Shown here piece after piece: positions 8,453 to 17,699 of a DNA stretch of 64,000 bases. The stretch spans positions 62,001 to 126,000 of the forward strand of contig ONKG01000007.1 of assembly GCA_900318375.1 (NCBI GenBank), written 5' to 3'. The position numbers were made by a program, and so were the translations under genes. Each line of letters starts with the position of its first letter. Positions within the stretch are counted from its first letter, which is position 1. The notes under the pieces were generated by a model. It worked only from the letters and a program-made list of their open reading frames with translations. It made no database searches and was not told where the DNA came from. Origin of the DNA: an uncultured Lachnospiraceae bacterium. Lineage in GTDB: Bacteria; Bacillota; Clostridia; Lachnospirales; Lachnospiraceae.

Positions 8453-9745
8453 TCAGTGCGCACCTACTTCTGCTGTTGCCCAGTATTTTGTAACTTCATC
8501 GGCAAGGCCTGCGCGGTCGATCTCGCCTGCCAGATACTTCTGCATGGAAGCACCGACGATGGAGTAGTGGTCATCGGGAAGGTAGTTGTAGTTGGGGATC
8601 AGGGCATCTGCATCCGCATACTTCTTGACGGATTTTCCGAGAGGATCGGAAACGTCCAGAGTATTGTTGGAGTACGCAGGAACCAGAGCGCACTCAGTAA
8701 CGATGAATTCCTGGCCTTCGGGGTCGTTTGCCAGCCAGTTGAGGAAATCCTTGGCAGCCTGCTGCTGTTCAGCAGAGGTGTTCTCGGAGCTGTCGATGAA
8801 GAAATACTTGGAGCCGCCGCCGACAAGTTTGGAGTCGGAGCCGTCGCCGCTGTTATTGGGAACAGGCATCATGCCCATGTTCTCGGAGTAGTCATATGCA
8901 TTGATGACGGACCAGTCCCAGTTGCCGCCGTACATGAAAGCGATCTCGCCTTCAGCCAGCTTCTGCTCTGTGACTTCACGCTCTGCGGAGATAGCAGCAT
9001 CCTTTGCGTAGTTGTTGTCGCGGAGAACATCAAAAGTATCCATCATTTCGTTGAACTTCTTGTCATCGGCCAGCTTGATGGAGCCGTCCTTGATGCCTGC
9101 GATGAAGGCATCGGGATCTGCCTGCTGCTCATAAATCTCTGCGAAGAAATGAGCGGCCAGAGACCAGTCTTCCTTCATGACGCCGACAGGGCTCTCCATG
9201 CCGCCGGCTTTGCACTTCTCAATGATGGCCTTGAAATCGTCAGTGGTCTTGATGGACTCGGGATCGAAGTCCTCGCCGGTAGCGTTCTTGATGGCGTCAG
9301 CATTGTAGATAATGCCGCGGGCCTCGACGCATACAGGGAAGCCATAGACTTTGTCGCCGATAGAGATCGCCTGTGTTGTGTTGCCGACCCATTCCTGATC
9401 ACTGAGATCCAGCGCATGCTCTTCTGCCAGTGAATAGACGTCCTTGGCATCAACCATGGACAGGGTGTAAGGCTCATTGGAGGAATACCTGGTTGCAAGG
9501 TGTGCCGCAACCGTGTCACTGGAATAGTAAACCTCAACATTTACGCCCTTCTCCTCGGAATACTCGGCAGCCTTTTCCTCGAGCTGGCTCTGGATTTCCA
9601 TCTTGGAGTTGAAGATGGTGATGGTTGTGCCGTCGCCGCCTCCGGAAGATGCCGCACCACCGCCGCCGCCGCAGCCTGCGAGGAGTCCTGCTGCAAGAAT
9701 TCCGGCGAATAACGCCGCTGCAGCCCTCTTAAAATGTTTTTTCAT
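8453..9745 (-). CDS. Sugar ABC transporter substrate-binding lipoprotein
   Basis: The 430-residue protein starts MKKHFKRAAAALFAGILA and ends its signal in LLAGC, with Cys25 as the lipid-modified residue, followed by a Gly/Ser linker. The rest matches the extracellular solute-binding family 1 (MalE-like) pattern: TITIFNSK at the start of the mature domain, YGFPVCVEARGIIYN at the hinge, and FMYGGNWDW in the second lobe. It captures the sugar outside the cell and passes it to the two permeases encoded next. The start at 9745 is set by the GGGAGAAC ribosome site; an ATG at 9820 would place 25 unrelated residues before the signal peptide. It is separated by 101 bases from the GH32 gene upstream. 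Confidence 0.93.
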   Translation of the reverse strand: MKKHFKRAAAALFAGILAAGLLAGCGGGGGAASSGGGDGTTITIFNSKMEIQSQLEEKAAEYSEEKGVNVEVYYSSDTVAAHLATRYSSNEPYTLSMVDAKDVYSLAEEHALDLSDQEWVGNTTQAISIGDKVYGFPVCVEARGIIYNADAIKNATGEDFDPESIKTTDDFKAIIEKCKAGGMESPVGVMKEDWSLAAHFFAEIYEQQADPDAFIAGIKDGSIKLADDKKFNEMMDTFDVLRDNNYAKDAAISAEREVTEQKLAEGEIAFMYGGNWDWSVINAYDYSENMGMMPVPNNSGDGSDSKLVGGGSKYFFIDSSENTSAEQQQAAKDFLNWLANDPEGQEFIVTECALVPAYSNNTLDVSDPLGKSVKKYADADALIPNYNYLPDDHYSIVGASMQKYLAGEIDRAGLADEVTKYWATAEVGAH

Positions 9746-9846
9746 AAAGTTCTCCCTTTCCGGGCTATCGCCCTGAAAATGTCCGGCCCCATAATTATGT
9801 AACATCATGCAGTCCGACACATTAATGGTACCTGATTTAAAAATGC

Positions 9847-11388
9847 TTATAGTTTGATCTCTCTCTTCGCCACATCGATGACCGCTTTGCCTCCGGCGCG
9901 GAAGGAGATCCGGTCTGCTGAGGGATCCGTGTAGATCACAGCGCTCATGGCATATCTGCCGTCATTGATGAAAATCTCGAAGCTGTATCTGTCAAGCAGA
10001 ATGCGCACAGACAGGTTTCCGTCCATACTTTCCGGCACCAGGCAGCTCTGCTGATGCATCAGCCCTTTCCTGGTACCCGAATTTTCCCTATTGATTAAAA
10101 AGATTCCCGTGTCAGGGCTGTACATGGCTTCGGAATAGTGTTCCTCATTCATGGCAAAGCGGATGACAAAATACCGGTAGACCGGTTCATCCTCTGCAGG
10201 GTGTACCGTGATGTCCAGGTCGATCATCCTGCCATCCACCCCGTACAGATTGATTTCATCTATGACCGGCACTTTTCTGTAAAGAACCGTACCTGCGTAA
10301 TACCGGGAGATTTCCCTGACAGGCTGCTGGCAGAGACGTCCGTCACGGAAAGACAGTTCTCTCGGTACAGTCATCTGTCCTGCCCAGCGTACATCTTGGG
10401 GAATCATTGCTCTCGTTTCCCAGTTCTGCATCCAACCGATCATAATCCGGCGGCCGTCGGGCGCCAGCATGGTCTGGGCTGCATAAAAGTCAATCCCGTA
10501 ATCCACGCACTGGTCATAGTCCGGATTGAATTCCAGTGATTCTTCATCGAAGGACCCGCCCATCACTATGGACTCGTATCCATTACGATATTCATAGCCC
10601 CTGCGCATCATATCCATCGGGCTGACCATCAGGAACCATTTGCCGTCCAGTTCAAAGAAATCCGGGCATTCCCACATCAATCCGAAACGGCCGTCATTGC
10701 GGTACAATTCTCCCGCAAAGTTCCATGAAAAGCAGTCACTGCTCTGAAACAGGAGAACCCGGCCGAGCCCGTCCTTCCCCATGCACACCGTCAGAACCCC
10801 ATAACTTCCGTCTTTCAAGGGAATGATTTTGGGATCCCGGAATTCATGGAGATCCAGACCTTGCGGAAGCATATCGCTCCCGATCACCGGATTCTTCTCA
10901 TACTTCACATAGTCTCTGCCGTCACCGACTGCGATATTCTGCACCTGATAGTATTCCGGAGCCTTCTGTCCGGCCGGGTCACAGGCACCTGCTTCCGAAC
11001 TCCCGCAGTTCTCCGGCACCGGAGTGAGGCCTGTATACATCAGAAGCTGCCTGCCATCCTCCAGCTCTACAGCACTCCCCGAAAAGCATCCCCCCTCATC
11101 CAGAATGGAATCCGGCGCAAGCACAGCCGGGCAATAAGTCCATTTCAGCAGGTCATCTGTGACCGCATGCCCCCAGTGCATCTTGTCCCAATGTGAAGCG
11201 TAGGGATTGTATTGAAAAAACTGATGATATTTTCCGTCGTAAAAAGAAAAACCATTGGGATCATTCAGCCATCCGGTCGGCGGCGTCAGGTGAAAAGCCG
11301 GGCGCTCTTCGGGAGAAATCCTCCCCATCCCTTCAGCCTCTGCCCTGCGGGCGGAAAGCAGCATAGGACTGCAGTTGTTAGTGTTCAT
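9847..11388 (-). CDS. Glycoside hydrolase family 32 (sucrose-6-phosphate hydrolase / beta-fructofuranosidase)
   Basis: The 513-residue enzyme shows the three GH32 acidic motifs: WLNDPNG with nucleophile Asp43, EFRDPK with transition-state stabiliser Asp185, and MWECPDFF with acid/base Glu240. An N-terminal five-blade propeller is followed by a C-terminal beta-sandwich (about residues 370-513, with SFEIFINDGRYAMSA). There is no signal peptide, so it should cleave beta-fructosyl bonds in sucrose, sucrose 6-phosphate or imported fructo-oligosaccharides in the cytoplasm. As the partner transporter is of ABC type rather than PTS, free sucrose or short fructans are the more likely substrates. It is the first gene of the operon, with a consensus promoter at 11522-11550 and a divergent LacI regulator. 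Confidence 0.93.
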   Translation of the reverse strand: MNTNNCSPMLLSARRAEAEGMGRISPEERPAFHLTPPTGWLNDPNGFSFYDGKYHQFFQYNPYASHWDKMHWGHAVTDDLLKWTYCPAVLAPDSILDEGGCFSGSAVELEDGRQLLMYTGLTPVPENCGSSEAGACDPAGQKAPEYYQVQNIAVGDGRDYVKYEKNPVIGSDMLPQGLDLHEFRDPKIIPLKDGSYGVLTVCMGKDGLGRVLLFQSSDCFSWNFAGELYRNDGRFGLMWECPDFFELDGKWFLMVSPMDMMRRGYEYRNGYESIVMGGSFDEESLEFNPDYDQCVDYGIDFYAAQTMLAPDGRRIMIGWMQNWETRAMIPQDVRWAGQMTVPRELSFRDGRLCQQPVREISRYYAGTVLYRKVPVIDEINLYGVDGRMIDLDITVHPAEDEPVYRYFVIRFAMNEEHYSEAMYSPDTGIFLINRENSGTRKGLMHQQSCLVPESMDGNLSVRILLDRYSFEIFINDGRYAMSAVIYTDPSADRISFRAGGKAVIDVAKREIKL

Positions 11389-11521
11389 ACCGGTTAATCT
11401 CTGTAGCCTCTTTCTTTTAGATAAGTTTATCTATTTGTAACAACATATATGTAACAATATGCATAAATTATTCGCATACTAAGTAATTTTACATTTGCAC
11501 AAACCTTTTACATACACAAAC

Positions 11522-11550
11522 ATTATAAATGCCCTAATGTTGACTGTCAA
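11522..11550 (-). promoter_or_regulatory. Consensus sigma-A promoter of the GH32/sugar transporter operon
   Basis: On the minus strand TTGACA (11550-11545) and TATAAT (11527-11522) are perfect consensus boxes 17 bases apart. Transcription should start near 11515, leaving a leader of about 127 nt. Confidence 0.85.
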
Positions 11551-11673
11551 CTTGTTTTTTGTGACTATTGTTACATTATATTACGCAAAATCGCAAAGAA
11601 TGTTACATTTGCACAATGATTAATTTTGCATTGAGTGTGACATTTGTTTATTTTACACTGCTGTTTACATAGT

Positions 11674-11702
11674 TTGACGAACCCTTTTTACTTTTGTATA
11701 AT
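11674..11702 (+). promoter_or_regulatory. Sigma-A promoter of the LacI-family gene
   Basis: TTGACG (11674-11679) and TATAAT (11697-11702) are separated by 17 bases, about 115 bases before the coding start. Confidence 0.82.
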
Positions 11703-11816
11703 TAATACATATTCAGTATGTTTGCCGGTTTGATCCCGATATGCAGATCATCACCGACACCCGGTGCGGGAGAGGCGGGACAGGCAGCAAGACCGTAGAA
11801 CAGACAGGAGTTCAAC

Positions 11817-12938
11817 ATGTCCTCAAGAGTCACAATGCAGGATATTGCCGACGCTCTCGGCCTTTCCAGAAATACCGTATCAAAAGCAATCAATAACACA
11901 GGCATCATCGCCCCCGGCACCAGAGAACTCATTCTGCGCAAGGCCATGGAAATGGGATACCGTCAGTTCTCTGACGCAAGTTTTTCCGGTATTTCCATTT
12001 CAGGTGTGAATCCTGCCGGATTCTCTCAGACAATCACCAGCGGTGTTTCTCCTGTACAGTCGGCTGCGACCGACCGGAGGGAAATTGCCCTGATCACTGC
12101 ATCCAGACCCGGTAATTCCCATTTCGGCGTGACGACCCTGGACCGCATGCAGCAGATTTTTTCCTCCTACGGTTACTCTCTGACGATCTACACGATTCTT
12201 CCCGGAGACCTGGATCTGCTGCGTCTTCCCGGAAATCTGAATATTTCCGGTTTAGCCGGCATCTTCAGCATCGAACTGTTTCATTACGAATACTGCCGTA
12301 TGCTCTCTTCTCTGGGGCTTCCCTTTCTGATGATCGACGGTCCCGCCGAATTTCACCGCGACGATATCTCTGCGGATCTTCTTCTCATGGAAAATAAGAA
12401 AGGAATCTATACCTATCTGCAGCAGATGGCAGAAAAGGGCAGAAAAGCGGTGGGATTTGTCGGGAATATGAAGCACTGCCGGTCCTTTTTTGAACGGGGG
12501 GCCGCCTGTATCTCCGCCGCGGCCTATTACGGATATGAACCTGTCCAGCCCTATTCCATCCTTGACTATCCCCCGAGAAAAACTCCCTCACGCGTAACCG
12601 ATTCTGCTGAAGAGCTGTATATGCTGCTCAGCAAGATACCTGTCCTGCCGGAGATCATGATCTGTGCCAATGATTTTATCGCCATCAATCTGATCAGCTC
12701 CCTGCGCCGCATGGGTGTCCTCTGCCCGGATGACATCCTGGTACTGGGTTTTGATGATTCACCCGAATCCCGCTTCCATTCCCCTTCTCTTTCGACCGTC
12801 CACATCCATACACAGGCCATGGGACGTATCGCTGCAGAGCTTCTGCTGGGAAGGATCACTGACATAAGCCGCGAATATAGGATCACCTATATGCCGACCG
12901 AACTGATCCTGCGGGAATCCACCGGTAACGGATTCTGA
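11817..12938 (+). CDS. LacI family transcriptional regulator of the sucrose/fructan operon
   Basis: The 373-residue protein begins with a LacI helix-turn-helix: VTMQDIADALGLSRNTVSKA at about residues 6-25, then a hinge-like region near residue 50. The periplasmic-binding-protein-like effector domain follows, with EIALITASRPGNSHFG, KAVGFVGNM, the dimer-type block PEIMICANDFIAI and DDILVLGFDDSPESRF. It is expected to bind operators in the adjacent divergent region and release them when a sugar binds. An unusual insert of about 30 Ser/Thr/Gly-rich residues (about 60-88) separates the hinge from the effector domain. The gene is followed by an RNA-like element and a strong terminator. The regulator-target link is inferred from position. 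Confidence 0.9.
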   Translation: MSSRVTMQDIADALGLSRNTVSKAINNTGIIAPGTRELILRKAMEMGYRQFSDASFSGISISGVNPAGFSQTITSGVSPVQSAATDRREIALITASRPGNSHFGVTTLDRMQQIFSSYGYSLTIYTILPGDLDLLRLPGNLNISGLAGIFSIELFHYEYCRMLSSLGLPFLMIDGPAEFHRDDISADLLLMENKKGIYTYLQQMAEKGRKAVGFVGNMKHCRSFFERGAACISAAAYYGYEPVQPYSILDYPPRKTPSRVTDSAEELYMLLSKIPVLPEIMICANDFIAINLISSLRRMGVLCPDDILVLGFDDSPESRFHSPSLSTVHIHTQAMGRIAAELLLGRITDISREYRITYMPTELILRESTGNGF

Positions 12939-13004
12939 CCGGCAGTCTCTGCGGACAATTGTCCGCAGCAGCAATTAATAATAATTAATCCACCGCAATG
13001 AAAA

Positions 13005-13090
13005 CAGGGAAGATGCGGCCCTGCCGCCCGCTGCCCAGGCCTGTCCGTACCCGCCGTAAGGCGGAATAATTCATTACACAGGCAGTGACA
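13005..13090 (+). repeat. Copy A of a dispersed 3'-end RNA-like element (shortened form)
   Basis: Located between the LacI stop and its terminator, in sense orientation. The distal half is intact: GCCTGT (13039-13044) pairs with ACAGGC (13078-13083) around a CCGCC-GTAA-GGCGG hairpin (13051-13064). The proximal half has a different hairpin, CAGGG with CCCTG (13005-13023), in place of the ATATGAACTG stem seen in the other three copies. Confidence 0.7.
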
Positions 13091-13100
13091 CAATAGAAAA

Positions 13101-13156
13101 AACCCGCATGTCATTCCGGATTCAGCAATCCGGAATGACATGCGGGTTCTTATTTG
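13101..13156 (+). terminator. Strong terminator, bidirectional in form, after the LacI-family gene
   Basis: A perfect 22-bp inverted repeat (13101-13122 with 13127-13148, loop CAGC) is preceded by A-rich and followed by T-rich sequence. It separates the plus-strand regulator gene from the convergent membrane-protein gene ending at 13214. Confidence 0.88.
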
Positions 13157-13213
13157 TTTTTTATTATTTTATTTTATGATGTGTTTTATATAATTCAGAT
13201 CCGGTTTTTTCCG

Positions 13214-13795
13214 TCAGCCGAACCTGACAATCTGCAGGGCTATGCCGATCAGAAAAAGGAGTACTCCCCCCATACCGAAGGCCCTGCTGCAGGGCTCCGC
13301 GCCCCAGATCTGACCGGAAATGTAGCCGCCCGCTGCAGACACGACCGAGATAATAAAGGCACAGATGAGCACAACAGGAAGGCTGTACTGCAAAAGTCCG
13401 CAGGCAATGCCCGCAAACAGTCCGTGCACGCACATGCGCAGTGCCAGCAGCAGGTCCTGACGGATATCCAGCTGTTCCATACGGTGCTCCAGAAATGTTT
13501 TTTTCTGAACCGCCTTCATCAGCATACGCACTCCGATCCCTGCAAGTATCAGACCCGCCAGGAGATTTACCCAGAAAATACTGCGCTCTTTAGAAATCTC
13601 AAAGTTCAGGATCCAGCGCCCTGCTCCGTAACCCGCCAGGGATGCGCCCACATGGATCGTTCCCCAGGTCAGGGCCATGATCCCGGTCCTCACATCCATT
13701 CTGACCAGATTGGCTCCCTCCTGGATCACAACACCGTAGATTCCCAGGGCCAGTCCCGCGGATATTAACATAATAAACAGTGTATGTATTCCCAT
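13214..13795 (-). CDS. MntP/YtaF-like six-helix membrane protein
   Basis: The product (193 residues from the start chosen) has six hydrophobic helices arranged as two triplets, each ending in a Gly-rich helix (NLLAGLILAGIGVRML and GGVLLFLIGIALQIV), as in the MntP manganese-exporter fold. The acidic residues that bind manganese in MntP are not visible at the expected helix starts (RMCVHGLFAG has His where MntP has Asp), so transport of Mn is doubtful. An ATG at 13861 overlaps the preceding stop as TGATG and could give a form 22 residues longer; the internal ATG at 13795 is preferred for its AAGGGA ribosome site and because a helix follows at once. It is probably co-transcribed with the heptad-repeat gene upstream. 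Confidence 0.65.
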   Translation of the reverse strand: MGIHTLFIMLISAGLALGIYGVVIQEGANLVRMDVRTGIMALTWGTIHVGASLAGYGAGRWILNFEISKERSIFWVNLLAGLILAGIGVRMLMKAVQKKTFLEHRMEQLDIRQDLLLALRMCVHGLFAGIACGLLQYSLPVVLICAFIISVVSAAGGYISGQIWGAEPCSRAFGMGGVLLFLIGIALQIVRFG

Positions 13796-13860
13796 ATTTC
13801 CCTTGCCGCCTTCCAAAAATCGCTGCCACGCTTTTCTGCCGGTATTTCCGGAACGGGGCA

Positions 13861-16800
13861 TCAGTCTTCGTCCGTCTCAATACCGTCGGTCTTAATAATG
13901 AATTTCACATTGTTGTCTTCATTATTGAGTGCACCGCTGAAGGTCTTATAGGACTTGGCCGCATCCTTGAGCTGCATCAGACTGTCGTCCAGGGATTTGA
14001 TATTTGTCCTGTAAATATCCGCCAGCTTCTTGATGCCGTCATCGCGGAACTCTATGACACCGTCGTTGAGTTCGATGCATCCGTCCAGCATTTCCTGCAT
14101 GCCGTCCACGAATTCTCCCACGCCGTCCACCAGCTCTCCGGTGCCGTCATTGAGCTTTCCGGAAGCGTCACTGAGCTTGGAGGTGCCGTCCGCAAGCTTG
14201 CCCGCGCCTTCGCTGATCGTCTCCGCGCCGCTGATATATTTATTGATTCCCTCGGCAAGGACATCGGCACCGGATTTTGCCGCAGCTGCTCCTGCGGAGA
14301 GCTTATTCGCCCCGGTATTGACTGCCGAAACACCGTCCGTGTATGCCTTGATTCCCGTCTGCAGCTGGATCGAACCGGCATTTACAGACGCAATACCGTC
14401 CGCGAGCCCGGCTGCGCCGTTTTTGATCGATGTCATGCCGCCTGTCAGAATACTGTTCCTGGACGCGATCAAAGAGAGTCCGGCCGCAAGTCCCTTCTCT
14501 CCATACAGAGAGTCATTCAAAGTCTGAACACCGTCGTTTACAGCCGAAACACCGTCCCGTACCGCAGTCCCGGAGCCCTTAAGCGTCAAAAGCCGGGTCT
14601 GCATGGGGTCACCGCTCAATGTACCGTAGAGTTCTCCCAGACCGTCACTGACCAGGCCGGCCCCGGTCTTCAGCTCCTCCATCCTTTCAGCAGCCGTCTT
14701 CCCGTCCTCATCCTCTGCAGCCATGGCTTCGCCGATTCCCGCGATCGCCTTCGCGTCTGCGGCAAGTGTTGATGCGTCTGCGGCAAGGGTCTCTTCGGCA
14801 TCCGTCTTCAGTGTGCCGGCGTCTTCCTTCAGGGTGGTGACGTCCGAATTCAGAGTATCCAGCGAGAGCTTATCCGCCGCCTCGGCCGCATCCTTGAGGT
14901 CTTTCGCTTTGTCGGAGGTATCCTTGGCAGCTGAAGCCACCTTGCCCGCCTCCGCTGCCAGGCTGCCGGCGGCGCTCTTCACAGAATCGGCCGCATCGGA
15001 AATCGATCCAACCGCTGCTTTTGCATCATCTTTCGCATCATCCAGACCGCTTTTGGCGTCCTCAATACTGTCCGCCGCCTGGCCGGCCTTGTCGTGCGCA
15101 GTCATCAGTGCTTCATTCTTTTCCTCGATCACTCCGTTCGCTTCCTCGACCTTTTTGCTGACAGCCTCTTTGGCGTCTTCTTCGGCCTGACCGACGGCAT
15201 CATCGATCGCGTCTTTTGCAGCATCTGCCGCAGCATTCGCGGCACTTTTCTTCTCCTCATCGCTCATGCTGTCGGGAAGAGAATCGTACACTTCATCATA
15301 TACCGTCTTCCGCAGGTCTCCGCTGTCAACACTGATGTCGGTATCTCCGGCGGAAATCTTGCCGTCATCTTTGTCAGCAACCTTGGAGGCAGCTGCTGCA
15401 TCATTGATGGGATCGCCCACCTTGCCGAGCGCATCCTTTGCGTCATCGAAAGCACTGTCTGCGGATGAACCAGCAGTATCCGCGGCAGTCACGGCATCCC
15501 CGGCCTTCTTTCCGGGGCCCTTTTCCTCATCTTCAACGGCGTCTTTGGCATCCTCCGCTGTTTTCTTCGCTGCGTCTGCCGAGTCGATCACATCCTGCGC
15601 ATCGTCAGAAGCCCCTGCCAGCGTAGTCTTTACAGATTTCGCGTCATCGATAAAATCCGCCGCGTCGGATGCCGCGTCGCCCGCATGCTCCGCCGCAGTA
15701 CCCGCGTGTCCCGCGGCCGTACCTGCGTCTGACGCCGCCTTTCCGGCTGCTTTTGCCGCAGCTTCGATGCTTCCGCTGAGCTGGCTGACCGTCCCGACGA
15801 TCTCATCCACACCCGCTTTTACACCGGCAGCCCCGGCGGAAAGCTTTCCGACGGAAACAGTGATATTTCCTTCTCCCGCTTCCTCTCCTTCACCGGGAAG
15901 CAGAAGGCTGTCCGCAAGCGCGTTGACTCCGTTCACATAAGCAGGAACACCTTTTTCCTCATCTGCAAGCTGCGCCGCGCCATCGCTAAGAGTCTGCACA
16001 CTCTCCTTTGCGCCGTTGAGTTTTTCACTTGCCGCTGCCACGCCGCTCGTATAGGAGCTGATTCCGTCCGCAATCACATTCAGGCCGGTCTGCAGGGCAG
16101 AAATACCTCCTCCCAGCGTAGTCTCGCCGTCTGTTCCGGTTCCTGCCACCAGAAGACCGATGCCGTCATTGAGGGCAGCATTTTTCTCTGCAAGAGTATT
16201 TGTGCCGTCTGCCAGGGTCTGCGCGCCGTCTGCCAGCGTTCCGGCCCCTTCGTTCAGTGTCTTTACACCGTCTTTCAGATCCTTGTCATTCTCCGTAAGT
16301 GTATTTGTGCCGTCCGCCAGAGTCTGCGCCCCTTCGTTCACCTGATCTACGCCGTCGGTATAATCGCCGATGCCGTCCGCAAGTTCCTTCACACCGTCAT
16401 AGAGAGTATCTGTGCCGTCTTTTGCCTCCTGTACACCGTCCACAAGTTCCTGCGTACCGTCCGCCAGCTCATCGCCGTCCTTTTCAAGATCGCCGACCTT
16501 CTCATCCATCTCATCGAAGGCGTCTTTATGATCTTCGTCAAAATCCTTCTCATCATCCTCGTCCATCTCAAAGACGTTGGAGAAGACCATAGTCAGGCAG
16601 GTACTCATCTTGAAATCGGTGGCGTCCATGGTGATCTCAATACTGCCGGGAATATCCAGTTCGTCGATTCTGTCCAGAGTCTTCTGTTTATCCTCGTCAT
16701 CAAGCTTGTTGACGATATCCTTGGATTCGGTGCGTACTGTTTTGAGACTGTCCTCAAGCCCGGGGAAAGCCATACCCACAACCATGGTATTCTTGCCCTC

Positions 16801-17487
16801 CGAGACGACAGAACCGTTGTCAATCTTGACATTGGCAACTGTATCATTGGAAAATGCCATACCTGTCACAGCCGCAAACGGGACATAGACGTCCTTGTAC
16901 TTCATATTATTGGTGTAATCAATATGAATCTTCACCTTTCCGCTCTTGCCGGCCAGATCCTTGGCGGCAATCTCTTTCCCGTCGAGATAATAGGTGATCT
17001 TCTCGGAAACGGGGGGCTGCCTTGTGGTGGTTCCCTGATAATAAATATCATTTCCGTTCGCATTCCAGACAAGCTTGCTCCCGTCTTTCCGGAAGGTCTC
17101 ATCCCCCTTGACATTCTCGATGTCCTGCAGGTCGGATTCATCCTCCAGCGTATTCTTTTTTTCCGGGTTTTTCAGCCAGTTGGAAACGGTAATATCCCGC
17201 TGTTTACCATAGGCATCTGTAAAAATATAAACAGTCTCTTCCTTGGCGGCACCGGTCGAGACCTGCCCCACCGCATCCGTGATCGCCTGCTCCAGGGCGG
17301 CGCTGTCCGATTCGTCATCCGAATCTCCATCTTCCGCTTTCACACCCGGATCCATATATTCCCTGGTCAGCGCGGATCCGCTGAGCTCCGCCGCACGGGA
17401 CGCGGCCATCGCTGTCACCGCCGTCATATTGGAACCCGCCAGGAGCGTCACTGTCAGCATCAATGCCAGAAACTGCTTTCTTTTCAT
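13861..17487 (-). CDS. Large secreted heptad-repeat protein (YhgE-like, LxxG repeats)
   Basis: The 1208-residue product starts with a signal peptide (about residues 1-29, MKRKQFLALMLTVTLLA). An N-terminal globular region of roughly 300 residues contains VFTDAYGKQRDITVSNWLKN and TYYLDGKEIAAKDLAGK. From about residue 335 comes an array of L-x-D-G heptads (ELVDGVQEAKDG, TLADGTNTL), then a 400-residue Ala/Asp/Lys-rich coiled-coil zone (about 570-970), then more heptads up to about 1165. Heptads of this kind occur between the membrane segments of YhgE/Pip proteins, but no membrane helix follows here, so it should be fully exported or wall-associated. The gene follows a TetR regulator, as yhgE often does, and overlaps the next gene by one base. 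Its function is unknown; a long rod or adhesin-like stalk is one possibility. Confidence 0.75.
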   Translation of the reverse strand: MKRKQFLALMLTVTLLAGSNMTAVTAMAASRAAELSGSALTREYMDPGVKAEDGDSDDESDSAALEQAITDAVGQVSTGAAKEETVYIFTDAYGKQRDITVSNWLKNPEKKNTLEDESDLQDIENVKGDETFRKDGSKLVWNANGNDIYYQGTTTRQPPVSEKITYYLDGKEIAAKDLAGKSGKVKIHIDYTNNMKYKDVYVPFAAVTGMAFSNDTVANVKIDNGSVVSEGKNTMVVGMAFPGLEDSLKTVRTESKDIVNKLDDEDKQKTLDRIDELDIPGSIEITMDATDFKMSTCLTMVFSNVFEMDEDDEKDFDEDHKDAFDEMDEKVGDLEKDGDELADGTQELVDGVQEAKDGTDTLYDGVKELADGIGDYTDGVDQVNEGAQTLADGTNTLTENDKDLKDGVKTLNEGAGTLADGAQTLADGTNTLAEKNAALNDGIGLLVAGTGTDGETTLGGGISALQTGLNVIADGISSYTSGVAAASEKLNGAKESVQTLSDGAAQLADEEKGVPAYVNGVNALADSLLLPGEGEEAGEGNITVSVGKLSAGAAGVKAGVDEIVGTVSQLSGSIEAAAKAAGKAASDAGTAAGHAGTAAEHAGDAASDAADFIDDAKSVKTTLAGASDDAQDVIDSADAAKKTAEDAKDAVEDEEKGPGKKAGDAVTAADTAGSSADSAFDDAKDALGKVGDPINDAAAASKVADKDDGKISAGDTDISVDSGDLRKTVYDEVYDSLPDSMSDEEKKSAANAAADAAKDAIDDAVGQAEEDAKEAVSKKVEEANGVIEEKNEALMTAHDKAGQAADSIEDAKSGLDDAKDDAKAAVGSISDAADSVKSAAGSLAAEAGKVASAAKDTSDKAKDLKDAAEAADKLSLDTLNSDVTTLKEDAGTLKTDAEETLAADASTLAADAKAIAGIGEAMAAEDEDGKTAAERMEELKTGAGLVSDGLGELYGTLSGDPMQTRLLTLKGSGTAVRDGVSAVNDGVQTLNDSLYGEKGLAAGLSLIASRNSILTGGMTSIKNGAAGLADGIASVNAGSIQLQTGIKAYTDGVSAVNTGANKLSAGAAAAKSGADVLAEGINKYISGAETISEGAGKLADGTSKLSDASGKLNDGTGELVDGVGEFVDGMQEMLDGCIELNDGVIEFRDDGIKKLADIYRTNIKSLDDSLMQLKDAAKSYKTFSGALNNEDNNVKFIIKTDGIETDED

Positions 17488-17571
17488 TCTATGAACCTCT
17501 TCCTTGCTGTATATAATCCTTACTGTCTATATCACAGGTTTGTAATCTTTATCCTGAAACCGTCTTTAAAT

Positions 17572-17607
17572 ATAAAAAAAAGGATTGGATATGAAAATAT
17601 CCAATCC
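17572..17607 (-). terminator. Terminator of the TetR-family gene
   Basis: GGATTGGATAT (17582-17592) pairs perfectly with ATATCCAATCC (17597-17607); on the minus strand eight or more T residues follow. The 90 bases between it and the TetR stop hold small palindromes such as GATATTTTGTATATC (near 17639), possible regulator sites. Confidence 0.8.
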
Positions 17608-17699
17608 GAAAGCCGTGTTGTATGTCAATATACAAACCGGATATTTTGTATATCAGGCACTTGCGAAAATATTCCGGCCTGCCTCAATATGCTCCGTAC

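Larger units (their letters stand above)
11389..11816. promoter_or_regulatory. Divergent control region between the GH32 operon and its LacI regulator
   Basis: This AT-rich 428-base gap carries both promoters and several repeated motifs. TTACATTTGCACAA occurs at 11489-11502 and 11603-11616 in the same orientation; its core TTTGCACAA is near-palindromic, as LacI-family operators are. ATGTAACAAT (11449-11458) is the inverse of ATTGTTACAT (11567-11576). A 6-1-6 palindrome GTTGACTGTCAAC (11539-11551) overlaps the -35 box of the GH32 promoter. The first copy lies just past the predicted GH32 start site, a normal place for a repressor, and the two copies are 114 bases apart, so looping is possible. 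Operator identity is inferred. Confidence 0.6.
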
